64,000 nt of DNA from assembly GCF_932276165.1 (NCBI RefSeq), contig NC_063998.1:2740501-2804500 (forward strand), in the 5' to 3' direction. The DNA is from Plutella xylostella. Its lineage: Eukaryota > Arthropoda > Insecta > Lepidoptera > Plutellidae. A program made the translations under genes and the position numbers. The notes beneath the pieces are model-generated. The model ran no database searches, was not told the DNA's origin, and saw only the letters and a list, made by a program, of their open reading frames with translations. Below, piece by piece: positions 26,033-38,500 of this stretch (position 1 is the first letter of the stretch; every line of letters starts with the position of its first letter).

Positions 26033-26998
26033 GTTTAGAGTTACCACTTATGAATAACTCGATTTCTTATCACTAGGTATAGAGGTAAGTTTACATAATC
26101 TGAAAATTCTTTCAATAGTTTCTTTCCATTTCATCACCGGCCTGAGTCATATGCGGTATAATCGCCGCACAGCATATGGACGCGGGTTACATCATCGGAT
26201 ACACGAAATAGCACGCTCGAAAACGTATTTCTTTTTTACATTCATTCACAGTTGCGCTGCATGTGTGGACTCTAAACTATCCAATGCCACAATTTCATGT
26301 TACCCGCCTATCCCAACAACAAAACCAGTAAATTCCAGAGATTCATATTGCGATAGGGCCCTCGGAAACAGAACTTAATTAATAGTGACCACAACAATTA
26401 TTTACAAACTAGCGGAGATAATTAGAGGTCATCGTTCTGTGTACTGTCCACTCGACAGTGCGGCCAATAAAACCCCGTCACATTAAACTGACTTGGCGAG
26501 AGCTACAAAAGCCATAATAACTGAATGCATAATTAAGTGTGACAAGGTTTCAAGAGTGGCTGGCCGGACGAGCGGCCTATCAGTGAGCCGATAACCCAAC
26601 GGTAGGTCCCAAACTTATCTATTGTTCCACGAGCTTGTGTAATAAAGCTGGAGCTGGCTCGCGGCGATAGCGGCTGCGCAGACCGACACTCACTTCAGAA
26701 CAATGAAAATGCTGCTTTTGCTCAAATTCCTAGCCTCAATGAACGTGTTATTAACTTGAGCGCATTCAGAAGAATGCTTTTGACATTGAACAATGGCAGA
26801 TTCTGATTGCATATGATCATATTATATGAATTATGGATCTATACTCTCTTAAGTTCTTACATATTTTACATAGAAGAAAACCAAACATGACCGGATTAAG
26901 AATAACATGAAAGTTTAGAAATTCCTCGGAAGGCATTCATCCTCCATACAAGGGCTTGGACCAGGCCCAACTTGGGCAAGAAAAATATTGACTTTGTT
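26033..26998. other. Noncoding spacer between duplicated segments
   Basis: No gene or repeat recognised. Confidence 0.4.
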
Positions 26999-27361
26999 CT
27001 TGGAACGTCATGTTTTCGTCATAGTTTTATAGCTGTTTTCCGTTTCCCCGGTGTTATTTGTTCGGAACCCATCATCCACTAACATTCCACTCACCTCGAT
27101 GGGTATAGGTCTGGTAGTCGATATAATTCTTATTATTGGACTTTAAGCTGTAATTGTTTTCATGCCTATCATGACCACAACAACTGTGTTTTATATACCA
27201 GTAAATATTTCGTAAAATGTACAGTTTAAAATTATAAAATCTCCGTAGAAACTGTTTTTAGTAATTAAAGGGACTCAATAAGGACTATTAAGGACTAGTT
27301 GCAAAAGACAAGGCTATAAACATAAACATTTCAAAGAAACAGATGTGCGGCGAGCGTATGG
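26999..27361 (-). repeat. Inverted duplication, copy B'
   Basis: Reverse-complement partner of 24268-24622. Confidence 0.9.
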
Positions 27362-30300
27362 TCAAATGTGTGTGTATAATTTGAGCCAGTAGTCAGTTAA
27401 GAAAATTAACTCGTGTTGTGGTCATTAAATGAGACATGCTGAGGCAATGGGGGAAACGGTGTGGCTATGCCTGGCCCTAGCCATATGGGCGCATGACGCA
27501 TAGGTAAAATGTGTTTGGTGAAAGCTGGGTATGTAGACGACATTACAATCAGTCATCATTTGCTTAACGATTTGGACAATAGAGATAACGTAGCGATAGG
27601 TTGCCGTTTTTTTCATAAGAACTTTAGAATAGAATAGAATAATTTGTAAGTATGTATTAATTGTAAATTGTGTTATGTATTGTTCAAAAACTACAATAAA
27701 ATTCACACCTAGAAAAATACGTTTTATACATTTAATAAAGAATTTGTGAATGAAATATGTATAAATATCTTATCTAATCTTAATAAATATGTAAGGATTT
27801 TTATTTCTAAATATTAGTACTTACTACTATTTACTATATTATAGTATTTATGTCACTAAAATACTAACCTGTAGCTTATTATTGTCTACAATGTATCATG
27901 TGCAACCATGTTGAATCACCTTATCTGCTCATATATATACATAAAAGGCAAGCATATAATTTTACACGATACTTAACTTAATATCGCAATCGTCATATTA
28001 ATCCACCTGGCTTACTTGGAATAAATTGGTCGAGGCAAGCGAGACTTGTCCCAGCACGCATGATCGCTACCTGATATCATCATCAGTCATACCACGTCAT
28101 AGTGAGATAAGCTGTGCATACATTACCCAGATTCCTTCTGTCACTCGTCAACAAACAATGGCACAGAGTCTCCCGTATGAAATGCGTTGAAACCCTCAAC
28201 GCTTTTTGTGATGTTTATTCATTCATAACAGATACTCGGAGTTGAGTCGAGCGATCGGTGGAATGCAGCGTTGAAACCAAAGGGCAAACATCGTGCGCAG
28301 GCGCAGAGACTTCACGACGAGCCACATCCGTCGCGGCGGAGGGGGGAGGGGGGAGGGGGGGCGGACGCGTCTAGAACTTGTTCCGGAGGCTGCGACAACG
28401 CAGTCCATTAAAACATTTTATTTACACACGACTGCCTTAATGCGTTCCCATAGACTGCGCCATAACATAAAGAATCCTGAATAACTTGAGTGTGAAGTGA
28501 AATATTTTAACAGAGTTATTATTGAGAAGTACCGTTGGAACTTTCTCCGGCATATTCGTCGTGATCAATTCGCACGAGCGGCCCAATTTTCGTATATTTC
28601 CAGTACATTATACATTTGCTTCGTAACCTGAATCCGTCATTCAAACCGCAGACTAAACAAATTCCCGAAATAATCTTATCTGAAGTAGAAACATTTCAAT
28701 GACTGATGATAAGATTTAAAACTAACAGTTTGAAATTTTATGGATAAGTTTAAAACTAAAACATAACAAAGTTTACAAGTCCCCATCAATCATCAATCTT
28801 ATAATTTCTATGTATTATGCTAATCACTAAGTCAACGGATGATCCCTTTTATGTATAAAACCATTTCTGATGTTCTTGCCCATACTATTATGATTCGCAC
28901 CCAACATAGATAAGTATAGAAATAGGATCATTACCTATATCTAACTTGGCATGTAGACACGTTTTTTATGGTAATGCATACCTAAGTAAGGTTCCCACAA
29001 ACCAAGGGAGTGAAGTGAACCACATAATAGTCACTTAGGTACGTAAATTGTCGCCGATGATGATTATAATGAAGTCGTTGTAATGTATTGCGGACAGACA
29101 GCCGGACAGGCATCCTGTCAGGATGCGCGGGCGCCGGTTCTAGCCACAGATCTGCGAGTACGACTAGGACGGAATACCTATCTACGAGGACAGAATGAGA
29201 TAGACGATCAACCAATGAGAATCGCTGCAGTCGAGAGTAAAGCCGTTGATATTTGAATTCCTTTGAAGACGATGGTATGAAAAGTTTGTTTAAGACCATT
29301 GAATGCAAATACTTACAGATTTAATTGACCTTTGGTCACATTAAAAATAGCTATAGAATATGTAATCATAATAACCTGCTCTAATCGTACGTACTTAATA
29401 GTATAACCAGGTATATTTATCTACTTATGGTTACGGTACGTTAATTATACCTACTATTGCTATCCATGTGTTGAAACGAAATAAAATATGAAAGTAATTT
29501 TGGTAACTGCGTAGATAGGTGCTACGCAATTAAAATAACGGACCTGCAATTAGTTAACCTTCAAAGATAACAGAACAAAGTACAACTTAGACTTATTAAA
29601 CTTTAGATTAAGTAATTAAATTAGTGTTACGGTTAATATTAAATTTAAATAAAGTAAATTGAAAAAACTTGGAATCATCGTAGTAAAGCACGTAATTAAG
29701 CTAACAATAATTTCATTAGGTTAAGTGAACCAATTACGAACATCAAGTTCAGATTCCGGTCGGGCTTTAAATAATGGTGCTCGAATCAATCGAATCATCA
29801 ATCATCGGGCACTTCAATCGATTCTCTTAAGTTCCTCGGTTCGTCTTCGGCAAACGTCCACAAAAAACTCGGCCCAAGGATCGAATTCCTCAACTGGTTT
29901 GGTATCTCACGCTGAACTTTTGAGTCTCGCATATTTAACGTGTTATCGGGAGAACAAAAAAACGGTTTTTGGAGCCCTCCAATAAGTGTTATTTGAAAGA
30001 GTAATCTTAATACGATTAAGGACTATTTCTAGTTCTACAATTCTCTCATCAGTGTCTTATTTATCTACGCTACAATTCGTTACCAACAACTAATTTACTA
30101 TAATAGCATTCATGTAGTCTTGGACTGTTTGTTTATATTTCTGTCAGCTATCATTGGATGAACAAATGTGGAGCTGGAGACATGCTGCAGACCTATCCGT
30201 ATATGGGCTTAAGTAAACAATAAACAAGATAAAAGGATGCGTGTAAAACAGATGTTTTAAATTGTACTTAATAGTTATGGAGTGTTTAAAGCAGGCAATG

Positions 30301-33300
30301 GATGTACTCATATATATGAGTGAAATGCTCAAAACCTAGGTATAAGAATAGAATTGGAAGACTGGGTTTAAGGAGAGCGCTGTGCAATAGAACGATACAT
30401 GCAGTACCTACCTACATTTATATCTTGAATACAATATGTTAATAGCAACCCGCTTGCTAATCGATTTAACACAAAATCTTGCAATGAACAAATCCTAAAT
30501 TGGTGCCGTAACTCTGCATATGGCAAAAGATCAAGAATATGGTAAACTGATAACTAGTCAATAGCTGAGTTGGAAATGACTATGCATAGCTCTTAATATT
30601 CCGACCTTTTATGCTGTAGAATAGAAGCGGCTTAGCGGTCGATATTGCTCAATCAAGTCGCATTGCATTGCAGCATGTTGTGGTGTAGAATGTCGTTTGT
30701 ACACATCGCGTTGCAAACTTCTCTCCAGATTTCAATGCTTTTACTGGCAAAGAAAACAAACCAACATACAGCTGGCAAGAAAATTCCAGACACGTGTCTG
30801 AAATTAATGCAACATTATAAAATTATATTTTTAGCTGGCTGTCGACGTCGGGCGCGGTTCACCAAAAAATTATGATTCGACATGCCCTAACTGCCATGAT
30901 GCCACACTTTCAAACTTCTACAGTGTGTGCAATAGACCACACACCCGACTTCAACTCACACATCTGTCCGACATCGACAATGCCGTAAAAAATCCGCGGA
31001 CAGTCACAACTACATTGTCAGCTTTTAGCTGTACAGTTTCGCGCGTCTTTTGTGGCCATATAAATAATGTAGGATTATTTAGCAAGTGCAAAACGAAGTC
31101 GAATGAGAAACCGGAATGAAATGTGAAACTTTAAAGGATGATACACTTAACTGGCAAAAGTGGCTGACGCATGGCTCGTCTAAAATAAGAATGTACTTTA
31201 CCAGCGAGCATTGAGGGACATAAACTGAGGGAGGGAGCAAACAGAACCAGTTCTTTGTTGCCAGCGCACGACGAAGCGCTGCATAAAATATATTGTACAA
31301 GTCAGCGCACGTACCTAGCGTCCTTGCGATTGCCGCACATAGAAATTACTGTTTTAGAACGAGGACAAAGTGTACGAAGCAACAACAACAACTTTGTTCG
31401 CGATGTGACCCTTAACATAATAAGAATTAGAAACAATTTGGCTCGCCCCAATTGGAGCATTTCTGTGGCTACAAAAGTCCGTACCGCACCGAGCAAGTGG
31501 TTTTATCTATATGAATCATAGCTGCGCAACTGAAGCAGAAACAACACTATGATGGTCTTTTATAGTTACTATTGTTTCCATAATGCCAATAAACAATAAC
31601 AGACGCTAACATAAAATATGCACATTGTTTCAGACGCGTTACAACCTGTAATCTAGGCAGCTCGAGCAAACTGAACTAACTCTTCAATCTTCTAGTTCCG
31701 AAATAGGAAACTTAAGGAGTTGTAGACATTTCAGTAACGGTACTTGACAAGATGAGGAGCGGGCGTATCCTTTTATAGACATAATAGACAAGATGCTCGG
31801 AGGTGCGTTGAATGACGATGAAGCCTGCAGCCAAGGAGCCCGGGCCACGCTGTGATGACATTTGAGATCGCGTTGAGCAACCGTTACGGCAACAAAGAGC
31901 GAATTGGAACGGAACATCTGAATTTTATAATAAAGTGGTTTTCACCATATCAGATCTTAATTGCTTTAGATGTCAAGGTTGAGAATTATTAAGTGGTCAA
32001 GTACTTATTTGTAATTAAGTCCATAAATGATACAAACCCGCAAAGATGGTCTCCAACCTAGTGTTTAATTAGTAATGTACAAGTTAAAAACGTCCAGTTG
32101 GCATGAATCCACAAAGTCGATCAATGACACTGAAAGCACATTGGAACTCGCCCGCGTTCAAATAACTCTTTGCTAATTACGATGCATGGTCATTAGCCTA
32201 TATTGTTTTTTTTTCATTTATAATTAAACTATTCTAAATTCAAATCTTCTCGGTGTGTGATATAAGTAAAAAGTTTTAACACGTTCTAAGGTAAAATAAA
32301 TCGAGTCAGCTGTGGTATTTCTTAGAATTCTTGCGACCTGAATTAGAATCTGTTTTTATGCTAGTAACATAATTTCCGAACCAATGTGTTAATGTTATAT
32401 AAGCTATGTAACTTCTGATTATGTTTGGGTGAAAATTATTTGTGTGAATGAAAATAAAGAATATTCTATTTATCTATGATGGTTTAAATTACGCTTTGCG
32501 TACATTCTATCAGAAGTACCTAAACATACCTAATTCAAATTAAGTATTTCAATTCGTAAAAACTTGAATTGGAAATTAAAAGTTGATAGTGATTTAAGAA
32601 GACAACAAGATACCCTGAAAAGTCTGCCTCATGTAAGCTCAACATACGTGGTAAGCCCAAGATAAAAGTCATATAGGTACTGACATTTTGTTTTCTATAT
32701 ACTTGGAGCGACACACGGCCACACATCACCCACTTGATCCGCGCCACAGGAAGGTCTCAATTTGAAGCCGGGCCGCACAATCGAAGGATGTCCCGCAGGA
32801 ATTTATGACCGTGCTTGAATTATCGAGCTCGCGGCCATCACGCCGGCACTGTAATGACCACGTAGGTGGACTCCCCTTGAATAGGCATTTGTTTCAGTTG
32901 AGTCAATCAACTTTGGAGCTTTTCAATGCTAATTTATTACTGTCGCTTCGGAACGTGATCGGTGAACAAATGAAAACTGACGACTTAAAAACCATCGGAT
33001 GCCAACATTATCGATCGACTTAGAGATTCGCAGAGCCAATAAGTTTAATAGAGGCGAATAAAGTATGCGGTAAGTAGGTTGTCAAGATGATAATTTACAA
33101 GTAGACTTTCACCGTGGCTGCTGCGGCCAGCAAAATTGGTCGCAAGTCGATGGAGGGTGCCCGAGTGGTCTGGGCGGCTGCTGACGCCGACATGCAAATT
33201 CGCCACTCGAGCTGCAACGTGACATGACGAGCGCGGGGGGGAGGCGGCATTCCTAGCCGCGGCGGGAGGGGGGCGGTCATCGACCGTCCTCAGTCGGCCG

Positions 33301-34617
33301 CGCATAAACTACGCAGCCGCATAAGGTCAATAAGAACCGACCGGTCCCGGCCAACTGGCGCGCCCGCCGCGTGGCCACTGGCGAAACTGTTTCGACATGC
33401 CCGACCATTGTTCCGTTGACAGACCCCAAATCAATTACGGGCCTACATACGAAATGTAATTTAATGGCGACTTGCGTAAGAGAGGATATTATCTGCATTT
33501 CAGATTGAGCCTAATCCGATTCCGCTTGCCAGACGTGTCGGGCTCGTTTCACGGAAATAAAGCGGTTTTTTACCCGCAGAAATGAACTTGTTACACAATA
33601 CCTACTAATCTAGCTCAATAGGCCGAATAGGCCAATCTATATTTAGCTAGGTATTTTAAGTTATTATAAGTAAGAACATGCTGTTGATTCTCCATAAAAC
33701 TAATAATAATCTATGATCAAGGACAAATATAAAATTATTTAAAGAATATTGTATGAGTATGATATTCGGCAGTAAATGGTAAGTATTCGTCACCTGCACC
33801 TAAGGCGTGAGTCATGCTTGAATGGTGTGGTGTGTAGGTAATCGTCAGCGTACAAACATGTAATAGTTTAGCAAATGATAAATCACTCTGATATGTTATC
33901 AGTAAGAGCCCTACCATTTATGGACGATAGCAAAATTTTATCTCCAAAATAAAATGTAGCACACGGCTTGTCTGAGATTAGATAATTTGCTAAACTTTTT
34001 CAGACCGTTTACCTCGATACGCTATAGTGCTAGTACTAATGAAAATTACGACTGGAGCCTTTTAAAGTGGGTACATAAAAGTAAATGGACATACATAAGT
34101 CGGTTGACAAGGTTCACGAAACGTCTTAAGTACGCTGCTATAAGGATGAAAATAGAAGAAGTTAACTTAAATCCTTTTTATTATCAAGTTTGTACCGGAG
34201 AGATAAGAGTGTTGCGATTAAATCTCGATCATCTGTGCGCAATCTTGTTTAAGGAAAATACTGGTTAGATCGGTTAGCCGATGACATCACCACGCCGCTA
34301 TTCAACTTATTTATCCAAGGTTTAGTTTTTCTTCCAAGTTTGAGCACATTCATCTACCTACCTAGCTCCTAGTCCATTTGTGAAACATTGTTATATGAAT
34401 CACGAAAATGTTTCACGAGAACTGCCAACTTCAGCCAATTACATAAGACGACCCCGAACGACAATACGGGTGCAGACACAATACAACATTGTTGTGCTGC
34501 TATGCCAACACGATAAAAGCGAAACAGTTGACGGTTTACAAGAAACATATTCGCATTTTTCCGATGAGATGGTGTTTTCCTTCCTCGCTCCGAGCAACAA
34601 TAACAAAAATGACTCAC
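27362..34617. other. Noncoding DNA, putatively LPGAT1 intron 2
   Basis: I searched the minus strand by eye for later LPGAT1 exons (NHQ and FPEGG motifs) and found none. GC-rich patches at 28290-28400 and 33160-33420 have frames on both strands but no domain signature. Confidence 0.4.
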
Positions 34618-34817
34618 TCTCGTATCCCGCCGTCCAGGCCCACATGGAGACCATCGCCAGCAGCCAGTGGAACATGAAGCCCTCGATCCTCCAGTACAGG
34701 GGGGCCAGCACGGGGCGCACGAGGCGCAGCGCCATCATCCACACCACGTATGCGGGGATGCAGTATATGTTGTTCGCGACCGCGAATGCCGTTCGCCACA
34801 CGATCCGCGCGTACCGG
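34618..34817 (-). CDS. LPGAT1: LPGAT1-type acyltransferase, second coding exon
   Basis: This 200-nt exon encodes RYARIVW, then FAVANNIYCIPAYVVW, then YWRIEGFMFHWLLAMVSMWAW and TAGY. This is the N-terminal membrane segment of LPGAT1, an ER acyltransferase that re-acylates lysophospholipids; the NN..IP.Y, IEG.M..WLL.MV and W.AGY pattern is family-specific. On the minus strand it follows a good acceptor (CCTGCTGTTTCAG) and ends at donor GTGAGT (34617-34612). It starts with one base completing a split codon, which matches exon 1 at 42212. The catalytic NHxxxxD and FPEGG segments would be in later exons, which I do not find in the 34.6 kb to the left, so the gene probably continues beyond the window. 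A longer frame through the exon to 35041 is a GC-rich accident upstream of the acceptor. Confidence 0.88.
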
Positions 34818-35079
34818 CTGAAACAGCAGGGTACGCGTCGGTCACTCCACCGCCTCGCCCCGACCCCCGCCGCCCCCGCGGGCCCTGCGGCTCTGCACGC
34901 CGGCGGACAGGACAAGGGGACGTGCGACACAGACACCAGTGCGACCACGGGGCGCGGCGCGGGGTAGACGCGAGCTGGTAGTACCGCGACCTCCCTGCCG
35001 ACAGCTGCCGAGACGCGAGGGCTTTCGTCGGGCGCGGACAATGGCGCTGCGCCGGGCTCGATTCAATCAAACACATTGC

Positions 35080-35542
35080 TACATTCGACGATATTTATTA
35101 ATGGAATCGTTCACCGGTTCACTGTCGGTTATTTCGTAAGTAGACTGCGAGTACAAATTTAAAAATTGCCCGTCGGCGAGCGACTTATCCTCTCGCCGGC
35201 GAGCTCACATGCGATTTCATTTGCGACACACATTTTTATTACACCGATCGACGTAACATTAACTCGTACGACGCGAGCACACATAGACAGACATACACAA
35301 TTTATTTTACGATGCATACGGCGGCACGACCGCGGTCGGCCGAATTCGTCGTGTAAAATTAATACAAAGTTCATTATATAAAATTAAAAAACGACATCGG
35401 ACCGCTGAAATTATACAAAAATTACAATATTAAAGACTGTACACTATCTAATATATACAATAGTTGCCAGCATAGATATGTGCGGGGGCTTTATATACAG
35501 GGCGGTGGGTGTTTGCAACTAGCCGGGCGCCGGGCCCGGGGC
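35080..35542 (-). other. Plexin-A 3' UTR and poly(A) signals
   Basis: Reverse-strand AATAAA hexamers lie near 35091, 35235 and 35298, after the stop at 35543. No poly-A relic of a young retrocopy is visible. Confidence 0.45.
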
Positions 35543-38500
35543 TTACACGTTGTAGTCGTGCGCCATGAGCCCGTGCACCTGCTCCAGGCGGTACGCCAGC
35601 CGCTGCTTCTGCGAGAACTCATCCTCCTCGAGAGTGACCATGAGCTGCTCGTTGTACTTCACCGCGTACCCGTACAGCACGTTGAGAGCGCTGTTCGTGT
35701 TGAACTCCTTGGTGTGGAGCCGTGACTCCTCCGCGAGCATTGCGTTCATGTCCTGGTCCGAGATCGCCGGCATCAGCTTTATGTCCGCGTAGTAGCGCTC
35801 TACCCACTCCTTGTACACGGGGATATCCTTCGCGTACAAAAGCTTGGAAGAGGGCGAGTCTTTGCCGAGGATATGGTCGGATGTGGAGCAAGAGTCCATG
35901 AACGTTTGCGCGATTACAGATAAGCACGAATCTACGGTATTGGACTTGTGAACATCGAATACGAAGTTGGGATTTTTGATAAGGTTTACCCAGAAACGTA
36001 GCGGGAGAGAATTGCTTTTCCAAGTGTGCACTACTTCGGGATCGGATATGGCATGCTGCAGTGCCTGATCGTCTAGGAAATCAAACATGTATTTTATAGC
36101 TAGAGGAAGCGCGGAACCGCGGTGAGCTGTGCTGAAAATAGTCTCGAATAAATCATCGACAAACTTCTGCAACGTGCCTTTTGTGGCGAGAAGCCGCGTA
36201 AGATATATTTCGGAGACCATTTTATTTCCACGTTCTCCCTCTTTATGCGCATCGCCGTCGTGGTGCCGCACTAAATGCCAATACTTGAAGCCGCCGCCAT
36301 GTTCGAATTTGAGCGGGCTGGCTGGTGGACTGGCCGAGCCGTATTTGCCGCGGTTCAGAGTTTCGTACGTATGCGATTTGTCGTTCTTTTCCATGTTTGA
36401 TAAATTGTAAACGGAGCTTTGTTTTGCGACAAGGCTTAGACACGCGCCGTCTGGAACCCGGTAGTGGTTGAGTGTGTTTAGTTTACGCCACTCCCCTTCG
36501 CATTTAGTGGTAGTATCTTCGTCGTACAAAATTAATCGACCGCTAGCGCCCGTGCGCCATTCTAAGTCTAGCTCGTCACGACTTGGTCTTTGTGAATACG
36601 GAGTAGCGCGGTAAATAGCATCTAAACACTTCTCTTTCACTTGGCTGATGGTATCGCAATCGAGAACTTTTACTTGCACGTTTTCTGTGGTTGTCTCTAG
36701 GCCGCTAACGAACACGGTTTGTTGAGATATAGACACTGTTACTGATATATTTTTAAAATCTATGGACTGCCTGATAAGTTTTTCCTCGCTTAGTGAATAA
36801 CGCGCTTCCGACGTGATTGCGTCTACGGGTCCTTTATCAACTTGACCTTTCATTGACCTGAACAAGAGATACAGCGGTTCGCCAGCGCATTCACGAAGGA
36901 ACTTGTAAAGTAAAAATGTAAACCACGCGCTCAACATCTTTTCAGCTACACTTTCGGTACGTCTAAGCAATAATTTAGGGTGACTTTTACCTTCCATGCA
37001 CTTTTCTATAAGTTCAGCTAATAGCGTCTTTAAAACATCAGTACAATATTCCATCTTACTTTGCAACGTAACCATTATCAAAGAAGCTACATTTACACGA
37101 TCACGCATCGAAAAATACCTATTGCTTTCTAAAGTACGAATAAATAATAGAAGGAATGTTTTGTTCATTATCAACTGCCCGAACATTCTCAAGCCCTTTT
37201 CTTTTCTAATAAGCTCTGGGAGTTCCCATTGCAGGACGGCATGATCGTCGATATTGGGGAACAAGATTTTCATGGCGTATGTGCGGTAATCCAGGAATGG
37301 AATACCTCCCGTGACATCACCCGTCAAATCTGTCATTTCAGTCTGAAGTTCAGCGAATGCCTCCTTGCACTCCGCGGCTACCCTTAACTCTAAGATATCC
37401 ATTTGCTCTTGCATATTCTTTAATACTCTAATGTTTTCAGTAGACTTTCGCCTATACATAACTAGAAACACGACAAACACTAATATGAGAATAACTATAC
37501 TGGCGATTACGCCGAACAGTACCGGCTTACCTATAGCGCCTTGTAAGCCGGCCTGCGATGAGTAAGATAATTTACCTATCTTGTAGGTGAGAGCGCGTCC
37601 GACTTTGACAATTACCTCCGGAGTGTCGACTCCGTCAGGCAACTCGTCACGCGACGGAGGCCGGCACGTCAGCTGGTGCCGCGACAGTGACGTCACGTTG
37701 CACACGCTCTCACCAATACGCACCTCCACGTCACTCTCAGTGCACGCCCTATCCAAGTGCTGACCATTAATCGTTAAATATTCTGACTTGTAATACTTTA
37801 CGTCCTCATCGAACTTTTCATAAATCGGATCAGGATATAGCAAGAATGCATCCCCCGTTTTACTAGTCAGATTTTGCACGCTTTGTACGTCGTCCATATT
37901 AAAACCGTATTCTAATTCGAGAGGCCTATCAGGATCCAGAGTTAAACTGGCACTTTCTATGCCGGGAGATTCACATATGAGATGTGTTTGAAAGTCTACT
38001 CTATGACAAGGCGCAATATAGGGCCGATTGTCGTGATACACGTATATCTGAGGAAACTGAATGGAATGGAAATTGCGACCCATAACCTTAATATTTATGC
38101 CGCCAGACGGAATGCCTTTAGGTTGTTTGCGTTGAGTAGCAAGAGGAGGCCCAGATTCGACAGAAACGACCACGGGGTCTTCAATGTATTCAAACTTTTC
38201 ACGCTCGAGTGTTCGACGCCCATTATCAAACCGCATTCCAAGAGTTCCCATCTTTAGCTGATAAGAGTGACTCGTTCGACAGACAGCTTCTTCGTGAGAT
38301 ACCGATAATATTGCGCAAGGCAAGTCATCGATAAACGCTTGAATGTTGCTGCCTGCATTGAGATACTCCCCAGTAATCCGTAATTTAGTACCTCCGGATT
38401 GAGGTCCGTACTTCGGTTGGATAGAATTTATTTTCGGATTTACAAATGCATAATGGTGTTTCGACTCGCCGCGATAGTCGGCTACACGGACTACAACGGG

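Noticed and set aside
34439..35041. 200-codon minus-strand frame read as one LPGAT1-like protein
   Set aside because: Only the part below 34817 matches LPGAT1. A good acceptor lies at that point, and after 34618 the frame runs through a GTGAGT donor into intron.
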